Source: Acidiphilium sp. C61
GTDB lineage: Bacteria > Pseudomonadota > Alphaproteobacteria > Acetobacterales > Acetobacteraceae
DNA: 64,000 nucleotides
Assembly: GCF_902712915.1 (NCBI RefSeq)
Contig: NZ_CACTIA010000003.1
Location: 1-64,000, forward strand
Reading direction: 5' to 3'
Shown here: positions 33,005-41,726 of the stretch, in pieces
Layout: each line of letters starts with the position of its first letter
Position numbering within the stretch: the first letter of the stretch is position 1
Translations under genes and position numbers: made by a program
The notes under the pieces: generated by a model
Seen by the model: only the letters and a program-made list of their open reading frames with translations
What the model was told of the DNA's origin: nothing
The model's database searches: none

Positions 33005-36000
33005 CTATCGCCCGCGTCCGCGCTTGCGGCTTTCCTGCTCAAGCGGCCGTTCCTCGGCTTGGCGCTGCGCCTGGCGCCGATGCCCCTCTAGCGCTTTCTG
33101 TAGCCGCGCCCGGGCACTCCGGTGCGCGGCCTCGATCAACGGCCGCGCCCGCTCCCAGCCGGCCGCCACGGCTGCTCTTACGGCCGGGGGCGCCCGCTCG
33201 ATGCGGGCCAGCGTCTGCCCCTTCTCCTCACCGGCCCGCGCCATGGTGTCGGCCAAGCCGCCTTGCGCGCCCGCACGGACCTGGCTGCGCGCAAAACGCT
33301 GGGACAGGTCAGCGGGCAAGCCAGCGGCCGCGCGCTTCTCGTCAGCCGCCAGCCCTTTGAGGAAGGCGCGGGCGGCATTGCGGCGGGCCTCCTCGCCGAT
33401 CTTCACCAGATCGAGCGCATTGGTCTTTTCAGGCTGGCGCGCGATGTTCCGCGTCCAGTTCGCCCAGATGTCGTGCTCGCGGATCGGGCGCGGATCTCCA
33501 AGCGGCCGGCGGCCCCCGATCTCCTGACGCTCAGCCCCCTCCGAGGTCAGCCAGTAATCCCGCTCCCGGTGCCTCGACCCGGAGACATAGGTCTTGAAGC
33601 CGTCCGTGGTCTGCGAACCGCCTGGCGTTACAAAGATATGCTCGGTCGTGGTGATGCCCTGGGCGGTGTTGGTGGTCATGGCATAGCCATAAGCCAGCCG
33701 CATCCGGCCGGTTTCCTTGTCGGCGAGCGTGTCCCATTTCACAAAGCCTTCGCGGCCATGGTCGTTCCGCAGCACCAGACCCTCCTCGCGGATGCTGGTG
33801 ATTTCGAGGATCGAGCCGTTATCGCCGATCGCGCCCTTGCCGCCATCCAGCATCGCGGCGTTGGTCCGGGCGAATAGCCGGATTTTTTCGCCCGTCGCGA
33901 TCGGCATCGCGTAGTGCTCGCCGGTGTTCTTGTCGATCGCCGCCAGCGTCATGCGGCTCTGCCCCAGCTCGCCAGAGGCCAGCAGCCGTTGCCGGATTGC
34001 CTCGCCGATCGCCCGCGCATCCTGATTGGTCGGTGTGCTGATCGACAGCGTAAAGCGTGGCCGGTCAGCATTCGCTTTCCGGCGCTCATCCCAGAGCGCA
34101 GCGGCTCGCGCGATCACCTCATTATGCCCGCCCGCGACGATCTCGGCCGTGCCATCCTGCCGCTTCATGTCCAGCGCCTTGCCAACAGCCTCAGCACCAC
34201 CTTTGCGCAGCAAGCCCGTAATCTCGCGCGCCCGCTCATTGGTTTGGCGCACACTGCTTTCGATTGACGGCACCTCACCCAGACCTTTTTCGAGAAGGCC
34301 GATCACCTGGCCTGCCTCGATCGACTGGCATTGCTTCGGATCACCGATCGCCACCATGCGGAACCCGTGCTGCTCCTGAAGCCGCAACAAATCGAGCATC
34401 TGGCGCGTGCCGATCGTGCCCAGCTCATCGATCACCACGACACTGCGGTTGGACAGGTCCAGCCGGCCGCTCTCCACCCGGTTGATGAACACCGATACAG
34501 CCGCAATCGTATCACGCCCGCCTGTCTCGGCCTCGGTATTCAGCCCGGCCTCGCGCAGCTCGCGCGCCTGGCGCCAGCCAAGGCTGATGCCGTGAATGTC
34601 CGCACCCTGGTCACGCCACGCGGCCACAAGCGGCTTCAACAGCGTGGTCTTGCCGGCCCCGGCTGCCCCGATCCCCACCGCGAACCGGCCGCCCATGCCG
34701 AGATGATCGATCATCCGGCGCTGCGCCGCGCCATGTGCGCCGGTGAAGCTCAGCCCGCTCGCCTCGATCCCGCGCTTGATCTGTACCGGGTTGAGCGTGC
34801 CGCGCCGATCGCGGCCAGCCTGTCCCGACAGCTCGACCAGCGCGCTCTCCTGCTCGACATGGGCGCGCGTGGTCAACCTGGTTGTAGTGATCGTCACATC
34901 CGGGTTGTCCGGGTCATCCCGCTCGGTCTCGACCGCGATGATCTGCGTGCGCGCAGACTCACCGTTGCCGCCAGCACCGCCCGTCTCGACAACCCCGCGC
35001 GCCCGCAACCGCGCGATCACCTGATCAACATCGCCGCCATCCTTGATGCCGGCCGCCACCAGGCCACGCGCTGCGGCAACGCGCTCATCCTCGGCCTTGA
35101 TGACCGCCCGCCGGGCAAACTGCTCGCCCAGCACCCGCGAAGCCGCCTCATAGGCCAGATCAAGCCGGGCCGCTTCGGTCATCTTCTCCGCCGGCGCAGC
35201 ATCCTGCAGAACGCTCTTGTGCTGATAGCCACGTGCCTCCGCCTGGCGCCGCCAGCTCGCAAAGTCGCTCAGATCGTCGGCCTTGGCACTGCGGCTCGCA
35301 AAGGCGCCGCCTTTCAGCAGCTTGATGCGTTCGTCGCCCGTCATGCGGTCCCAATCCGCCCCCAGCGAGGCGGCATAGGCTTTCGCGTCGGAGAGGGCAT
35401 CGCGGGTCCGCTTACTGAACGCCGCCCGGATCTCCTCCGGCACGGCGCTGAGCCGCGCCGCGCCGGTGGCTCGGTCCAATTCTATACTGGCTCCCGCCCG
35501 CCGGAGATTCTGCGCAAGATGGGCCTGATAGATTGCTCCCCATTCATGGATGCGGCCGTGCATCTGCAACGTGTTCAGGGACACAACCCGGCCGCTCTCA
35601 GTGACGATGACATTCGGCACCGCGACATGCGTATGAAGTTGCGGATCGCCGGCCACTTTCACCGACACGATCTCGGTTTCCGTGCGGCCATCCGCTGTCT
35701 CGCGGGCAATTTCGAGGGTGGGCCGGGCTGTGTAGTGATCAAAGGTGATCCACCCGATGCGGCCCTGCTCGGTGCCTTCCTTGCCGCCTTTGCCCTTCCG
35801 TGCCTGGCCAATGACCTGTTCGATCTCGGCCATGGTCGCGGCCACCGCATCCTTGTGCGCCTGGGCCAGTTGGTTGCGCTCCGCCTCGGTCGGCGCGAAG
35901 GCCCATGCCAGCGAAATCGTCTTGTCCGCCGAGAAGGTAAAATCAACGTAGCCGATCGGAGTTTTCGAGCGGTTCACCGCGTTCCGCCAATCGGCCGCAT

Positions 36001-38102
36001 CCAACGCCTTGCCGTCCGCCCGCTTGCCATCAAGGATGTTGGCCCGCTCGGTCTCGGAAAGGACGCGTCCGTCTTTGGCGCCGAGTGCCTTGTAGAGCCG
36101 CACAAGCTCGGGATGAGGCGCGGGCGGGCTTTGTTCAGCCTCTTGGGCGGGCGGGCCGTCCGGCGCCGCGCTGGGAGAGGCGGGCGCCAGCTTCGCCTCG
36201 ATCCGCGCCCGGTCGGCAGCACCCGACGCCTCAGCCGCCGCCAGCGCCTGCCGCAAACCGGCAGCGCCACCTTCACGCAAGGCATCAGCCCAATCGGCGC
36301 CCTTCGCTCCGCCCGCGACATCAGCCGGCGGTTCAAGATAGACCGCCTCGCCGCCATTGGCCTCAATCAAGGCCGCGGCCTTGGCGGCCGCCTTCTGCCC
36401 GGCCTCGCCAACATCACGGCCATTATGGAGGCGGGCATTGTCGCGATCAGCCAGCAGCGCAACCGGCGTCGAGCCGGTGAACTGCCCGGCCCAAGCCACC
36501 AGGCCGCCAGCATTATAGCCGACAACACCAGCCTGCCGCGTTTCCTGCACGACACTCGCGACGGTCTCGAACCCTTCACCGGCCACCCGCGCCTGGTCAT
36601 GGCCGCCAATCGGCACCGCCGCGCCAGCCGGCGGATGCAACAGCCAGGCGCCCGAGGCCCCCAACATCCGGCGGCCGATCTTCTCGCCGCCTTCGGTCAG
36701 ATAGGTGCGCTGCACGCCCGTCAGCCGCACCCGGCCATCCTCATCCTGGCCGAACATCGGCGTCAGCATCACCACCGCCGCCCCGGCCGACACTTCCGCC
36801 GAATCATAATTCGGATGCGGCCGGACCAGCCGCACATGGCTCATCAGCCAATCGGCATCGAGGCCGCGCCCGCTGAGATAGGCACGGGCTGACGCCCGCA
36901 GGGCCTCGGCCTCGTCCACACGCGCCGCATGCGCCGCGCGCTGCTGCAATTTCTGCCCCACCGCCCCGTGCAAACGCGGCGCGCGCAGCTCGCCCGTGCC
37001 CGGAATCGCCTCATCCCAGAGTTTCCCGGCGATGCTCTTGCGGAAAGCACTGCGCCGCACCTCGGCCGCGCGCGCCGCCTTCGCCGCCTCGGGTCCAGCT
37101 CGACCGCCTCGGCTTTGACGCCCAGCCGGCGCACCAGGCTCTCGAACCGCCCGCCTTCGCTGGCGGCAAAGTCGGTCCATTGGCCAGTGGTGGCGTTGAC
37201 CGAGACTGTCCAGCTTTCCCCTCCGCGCCAGGTCGCTTGCAGCCGCAACCTGCCGCCGCTGGTCCGGTAGGGCACACCAGCGGCATCAAGCGCCGCCGCA
37301 ACATCGATCGCCCGTGGCTCCGCTGGCCGCTCCTCGGCCGCCGGGCCACGCGGCGGCACCGCCGGTTCACCGCCCCGCGCAATATCGGCCTGCCAGTCAG
37401 CCGCCAGCGCCGCATCCCGATCATGCCCGACCACCTCCTCCATCGGGGGCGGGGCAAAATCATCTGGCCAGGGCGGCGGACCATCGGCCGCCCTTCCCAG
37501 CTCGCCAAGCGCCGCCGCTTCGGCCGCAAGGGCGGCGTCGCGATCCTCCGCCTCGTTCGGCTCAACAGCCTTTGGCGCTGCGGTCTGCGGAGTGATCGCG
37601 GGGCCGCCTCGACTGGCGCGGCCGGCAGATCAAATCCGTCAGCCCGTTTGCCGGCGAGCAGGTTTTCCAGCTCCGCGCGGGTCGGCAACCGCATCGGATC
37701 AAGCCCAAACACTTCGGCAAGCGGCGTCACCGCGCGCTGATACTGTTTGCCCGCGATCTTCTCGCCATCCGCCCGATTGCCCGCCAGCAGCTCGGCAATC
37801 TCGTCACGGGTCAATGGGCGCGACGTGTCGATCCCCAGCGCGGCGGCAACGGTGGGGTGCATATCGCGGCGAGGCTCGGGAATGGTGCCAGGGCGGGCCG
37901 CGTCCAACGCGGTGGCCGCCGCGTTATCTTCCGCCGCTGCCGTGCCGGGCTGCCAAAGCCCGCCATCAACCGTCATGCCGCGCTGATAATACGCCGCCAT
38001 GTCCTGCTCGAACCCCGGCAGCGTCATGGTCATCAGGTGATCCGCCATCTTCCCGGCGGCACCGGATGAGGTGGAGGCCGCACCGGCGCGGAACGTCAGC
38101 AC
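33005..38102 (-). pseudogene. MobF (TrwC/TraA-like) conjugative relaxase-helicase with Toprim insertion, two frameshifts
   Basis: From a GTG at 38102 (VLTFRAGAAS, after GGAGAG) the gene would encode about 1700 residues. Order: N-terminal relaxase segment with AAYYQRG; LTRDEIAELLAGNRADG and LPTRAELENLLAGKRADG repeats; a primase/Toprim-like region (VAGEGFETVASVVQ, PVALLADRDNARLHNGRDVG); a third repeat ERANILDGKRADG; TFSADKTISLAWAFAP; the metal-binding QLHTHVAVPN; and a RecD-like helicase (GIGAAGAGKTTLLKPLVAAW, SVVVIDELGTIG, AYGYAMTTNTAQGI). The sense changes frame near 37605 (a GGGG run) and 37095. It should nick oriT and unwind plasmid DNA. The long part, 33005 to about 37095, is intact. Confidence 0.85.
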
Positions 38103-38432
38103 GTCTCTCCGCCCGCCCGGACTGCGATCCGTCGTCACCCGGCTCGAGCGCCGTCGCCAGGCCACGCATCACCCCGGCCTCAACCTCCGCCCCCAACCCG
38201 TCCAGCGTCGTGCCGATTTGCAGGAGCGCGGTGGTCTGGTCGCTTAGCGCGCCGGCGATTCGCGCCAGGCTTCCTCAAGCGGGCTTTCCTCCGAAGGGGT
38301 CGCCAGCTCGATCAGCCGCGCCAGCATTTGGCTGTGCGTGTTCTGCGTTTCGATCATCAGCCGCATCGCCTGGATGACGGCATCGAGGCGGTCATCTTTC
38401 GGGGGCGGCGGGGCGGTTTCGGGCTCGGGCAT
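38103..38432 (-). pseudogene. Small relaxase-associated protein, frameshifted
   Basis: The frame starts MPEPETAPPPPKDDRLDAVI and runs through QAMRLMIETQNTHSQMLARL to EEAW, where it hits a stop at 38244. Adding one base near 38265 continues it sensibly as LARIAGALSDQTTALLQIGT and GLGAEVEAGVMRGLATALEP, up to the relaxase start. It is a coiled-coil-like helical protein lying directly upstream of the relaxase, so a MobC-type accessory role is possible. The end is uncertain. Confidence 0.5.
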
Positions 38433-38461
38433 CGGGCGGAACTCCTGCCGTCACCGTAGCC

Positions 38462-38500
38462 CCATTGTCACTTGCGCCGCAAGCTCCATAGGTGCAATGG
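38462..38500. other. Candidate origin of transfer (nested inverted repeat)
   Basis: CCATTGTCAC and GTGCAATGG form an outer arm pair (one bulged T) around a perfect inner hairpin CTTGCG-C-CGCAAG (38471-38483). Downstream of the arm is GGTGCAATGGTCTGTAAC, which resembles the R388 (MobF) nic context GGTGC..TTGTCT/ATAG. It lies in the only large gap between the divergent relaxase side and TraK-like side, where oriT is normally found. Confidence 0.45.
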
Positions 38501-38695
38501 TCTGTAACTCCTCTTCTGAACTTTCCGCTCGCATCGTGGCGGGGATTTGGCGGGCTTTATGGCGCGTATTTGCTGTGATTATGCCGTGAATTTGCATTTT
38601 ATTTGCCGCGAAAATGGCGGTTGTTATGAAGTGAATCTGCTGAGGTTGTGCTGCGTTCTATTGACGTGCAGAGGTTGAAATCGGTAGGGTTCTCC

Positions 38696-39250
38696 ATGCC
38701 CGCGCCTGATCTCGACATTGAAAAGCTCGGTGCGGCGATGGCTTCCGGCCTTCGTCGGCGCTCCCCGTTGATGGTCTGGTTTATCGAGCACCACGACGAA
38801 TTTGCCGCCCTCCTCGACAAGCATGGAGCGCATTGGAAGGGGTTGGCGGAGCACTTCGCGGCGGCCGGGCTGGTCTCGCGCACGGGCCAGCCGCTCACGC
38901 CGCGCACCGTCGAAAACTATTGGCTGCGGGCGCGGCGCCTGGTCGCCAAGCAACGGGCCGAAGGGCGCCCGGTTACGGCGGCCCCAGCCAGCACGCCGGC
39001 GGCCGAACCGAAATTCAAACCCTTCACCTTGAGAAGCGAGGGGCGCGGTGTTTCCCCTGCGGAACGCCAGGCCCTCGGCGATCCCACCGCACCAGCTGAC
39101 CAGGCGGCCCAGCCGGTGCCCAAGTTTCAACGATCATGGATGAGAAATGAGGGCCGGGGCGTTTCCGCTGCGGAACGCCGCGCCCTTGGTGATCCAACCG
39201 CCCCGGCCGATCCTGACGATCCAAAATGGAGAGGCGACAAATCCCGATAG
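38696..39250 (+). CDS. TraK-like DNA-binding transfer protein
   Basis: This is a 184-residue protein. Residues about 15-85 (RRRSPLMVWFIEHHDEFAAL, WKGLAEHFAAAGLVSRTGQP, LTPRTVENYWLRARRLVAKQ) have the helical DNA-binding pattern of RP4 TraK-type oriT-binding proteins. The tail holds two near-identical 22-residue repeats centred on EGRGVSPAERQALGDPTAPA and EGRGVSAAERRALGDPTAPA. The start at 38696 is chosen; an in-frame GTG at 38648 is an alternative. Position next to a TraL-like ATPase and a membrane protein mirrors the traK-traL-traM order. Confidence 0.6.
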   Translation: MPAPDLDIEKLGAAMASGLRRRSPLMVWFIEHHDEFAALLDKHGAHWKGLAEHFAAAGLVSRTGQPLTPRTVENYWLRARRLVAKQRAEGRPVTAAPASTPAAEPKFKPFTLRSEGRGVSPAERQALGDPTAPADQAAQPVPKFQRSWMRNEGRGVSAAERRALGDPTAPADPDDPKWRGDKSR

Positions 39251-39259
39251 GAGAATTTG

Positions 39260-40150
39260 ATGACTGAGGCCCCCTCATCAGAAAAGAAGCCCACCGGCGC
39301 GGAAACACCCGCAACCCCCGTATTCCGCCCCGGCAGCTCGACCGCCGGGCTCAAGCCTGCGGAAATCAAACCGCTGCTGACCAGCGAGCAATCCAGCATC
39401 GAACCCGTCGCCCAGGGCCTCGATCTCGCCGATCGCCCCAAGATCATCCTGACGGCCGGCCGGGGCAAAACCGGCAAAACCACCTTCCTGCGCTGGATCG
39501 TGGAGATGGCGCAGCGGGACGGGAAAGCGCCGCTCCTGGCTGACATTGACCCCACCAACGCGACGTTCTCGACCTATTTCGGCGGGGTCGCTCGGCCGGA
39601 CACCTTCAACCAGGCCGCCGTTCGCGACTGGCTCCAGGACTTCATGGAGTTCGCCATCGCCGAAAAACAAACCGCCATCATCGATCTCGGGGGTGGCGAT
39701 ACGATCCTCCGCACCATAGCCGGAGAAATGCCCGGCTTCGATGCAATGATCGAGGAGGCGGGCATGGCCGTGGTGATGTTCTACCTCGCCGGCCCGCATC
39801 CCGAGGATTTAACCCCTGCGGCCACGCTCGGCGCCTTGGGCTTCAAGCCCCGCGCGCGGGCCTTCGTGCTCAATGAAGGTATGGCTCCAGCCGGACAATC
39901 CCGCGACCAGGCATTCAGCCGCGTGATCTCCTCCAACGTCTATCGCGATGAAACGGCGGACGGCGCGCTCACCCTCTGGATGCCGCGCCTGCACGCGGCC
40001 GAGGCGGTCGAGGCGCGCACCGCGAGTTTCATCGCTGCACGGGACGGTCAGACAGAACCGCCGCTCGGGGTGTTCAACCGCTCGCGGGTGGGCCACTGGC
40101 TCAAGGCTATGGATGAGCAATTCGCCGGCGTGAAATCTTGGATGCCATGA
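39260..40150 (+). CDS. TraL/ParA-like ATPase
   Basis: This 296-residue P-loop ATPase has a deviant Walker A (TAGRGKTGKTT, residues about 66-75). It also has DIDPTNATFSTYF (Walker A' region) and TAIIDLGGGDTIL (Walker B), as in ParA/MinD and RP4 TraL proteins. The first 55 residues are a Pro/Thr-rich leader. The ATG at 39260 follows TAGGAGAA. It likely has an accessory role in conjugative transfer and not partition, because no parB or parS-like repeats are seen nearby. Its stop overlaps the next start (ATGA). Confidence 0.7.
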   Translation: MTEAPSSEKKPTGAETPATPVFRPGSSTAGLKPAEIKPLLTSEQSSIEPVAQGLDLADRPKIILTAGRGKTGKTTFLRWIVEMAQRDGKAPLLADIDPTNATFSTYFGGVARPDTFNQAAVRDWLQDFMEFAIAEKQTAIIDLGGGDTILRTIAGEMPGFDAMIEEAGMAVVMFYLAGPHPEDLTPAATLGALGFKPRARAFVLNEGMAPAGQSRDQAFSRVISSNVYRDETADGALTLWMPRLHAAEAVEARTASFIAARDGQTEPPLGVFNRSRVGHWLKAMDEQFAGVKSWMP

Positions 40151-40850
40151 GCGAGGCTGTCGATCAGGACGGAGCAGAAGCCGCGATCCGCGCTGCGCAA
40201 GCGGAGCTGGATCGGGCCGAACAGCTGGCCCGGCTCGACAATGACCCCACCGCGCAAACGCTCCACGCGCTCCGGGTGTTTTAGACTCGACCGCCGCCAT
40301 TGCCGCCGATCAGCGGCGCGCCATGGCTGAACACCGCTTGCATGTCGATCGGGATTTTAGCGCCGTGCGCCAGGCGCGGGATGGCTTGGCGCAAACCATC
40401 GATCAAGCCTTTCATGCCGCAAAGGCGCAGGCCGAAGCGGCGCATGCGGATCTCTCGCGCCAGTTTGTGGCCTCGTTTGCGAAAGAGGCAGAAAAGCGCC
40501 TCAAGTCCATGTCGCGGTGGATATGGTGGCGCACGATCGCCTCGGGCGCGGCGCTGGCAATCGTGATCCTCACCCTTGGGTTCGGCCTGGGCTACTGGCG
40601 CGGCAACGCGGCCGGATACAGCCAGGCCGCCGGGACGATTCACGCTGCCGGGGCCGTTGAGCAATCCGTCCTCGCCTCACAAGGCCCGGCTGGTTTGGCA
40701 CAATGGCACCAGCTCATGCGCGACAACGCGATCCTCGACACCATGAAATCCGACTGCACCGGGAAGAACGTGGCGCATCAGGACGGCCGCACGGCCTGCC
40801 ATCTCTGGCTATGGACAACGCCGAATGTTGCGTCCGCAGCGCATGGGTAG
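40147..40850 (+). pseudogene. TraM-like membrane protein, one frameshift
   Basis: It starts at an ATG overlapping the TraL-like stop: MSEAVDQDGAEAAIRAAQAE, coiled-coil-like, then TAG at 40282 in a TTTT run. Changing the T count continues the frame as LDSTAAIAADQRRAMAEHRL and on through VDRDFSAVRQARDGLAQTID. One membrane helix follows (ASGAALAIVILTLGFGLGYW) and a C-terminal domain with two Cys (SDCTGKNVAHQDGRTAC). It lies in the traM position of a traKLM-like cluster. Confidence 0.6.
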
Positions 40851-40854
40851 GGGG

Positions 40855-41259
40855 ATGGAGGAGCGTTTTACCCCCACCGCGGATGGGTCGGCTCGCTCGG
40901 CCGGCTTCGTCTCCCAGCTCGGCCGGGTTTTGCTCGGCCTGCTTCGGGGCACGTTGCGTTTTCTGCTGGTGGCCGTGCTCGACGTGCTGATCCTCGCGGT
41001 TCGGTTCATGCTCTGGTTCCGCCGCCTCTTGTTCTGGCTGGGCCTCTTCTCAGCTCTGTCCTGCATTTTGAATTATCAGGCTCATAAGCCGCTGCTCGCC
41101 GCGTTCGCGCTCGGGGCTGGTATCCTCATGATGACGCTCTCACGCGCCAGCCTGCTCCTCAATGACCGGCTGCGCTTCTGCCAGCTGCAACTCCATGCCT
41201 GGGCTCAAGGCTGGCCGGTAGCGCGTTATGCGTTCACCGCCCTCCCGCCCCGGCGTTGA
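40855..41259 (+). CDS. Small membrane protein of the transfer cluster
   Basis: This is a 134-residue protein with two or three hydrophobic segments (LRFLLVAVLDVLILAVRFML, LFWLGLFSALSCIL, LLAAFALGAGILMMTLS). The ATG at 40855 follows AGGGGG and lies four bases after the preceding stop. No domain is recognised. Its place suggests a role in mobilisation or mating-pair stabilisation. Confidence 0.6.
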   Translation: MEERFTPTADGSARSAGFVSQLGRVLLGLLRGTLRFLLVAVLDVLILAVRFMLWFRRLLFWLGLFSALSCILNYQAHKPLLAAFALGAGILMMTLSRASLLLNDRLRFCQLQLHAWAQGWPVARYAFTALPPRR

Positions 41260-41474
41260 TGAGGTTGGCCGATTTAATGCCTAACCAGCAGCTGAACGGT
41301 GACATGTAAGCATGTTGTTGTGTTGGTAGGGCACAAATCGATCCTGGTCACTGGATGGCGGATTGTCTGCCTCCGAAACCAGCCGTTCAATGCCGACACG
41401 CACCGGCGACTTCGCGCCCATCCCGGTCGCCCGGCACTCCAGAGGGCATTCTCCGAAGCCGACACTAGAGGTCG

Positions 41475-41620
41475 CCCGCAGGTCGTCCCGCATGAGCCAA
41501 ACGCCGGATGCGGCCACGAGGATCGCCGGGATCCAGAGCGTTGGAAGGGGTGCCTGGACAAATTGAGCGATAAGGCCGAGCAACGGTGCGCCAAGCACTG
41601 AGCCAGTATTGCGCCAGTAG
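41475..41620 (-). pseudogene. MFS transporter C-terminal remnant
   Basis: The minus strand encodes LGAPLLGLIAQFVQAPLPTL and ILVAASGVWLMRDDL, about 78 % identical at DNA level to the last 130 bp of the MFS gene at 44438-45685. It is in the same orientation and on the other side of the P1B-ATPase/MerR pair. Confidence 0.65.
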
Positions 41621-41726
41621 AGAGGACAACATGAAAGTGCTTTTCATGTATGCTAGGCATGGACATTAAGTGAACGGCAATGGATTGCCGAGGTAGAAGT
41701 CCAATCTAGCGATCAATTTGGGTCGA

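Noticed and set aside
34331..36892. Long open frame of 853 codons on the plus strand
   Set aside because: It is antisense to the relaxase-helicase gene, whose motifs are clear. The frame is open only because of high GC.
39260..40150. Plasmid partition ParA
   Set aside because: No ParB gene or parS-like repeats are nearby. The flanking TraK- and TraM-like genes favour a TraL-type role.
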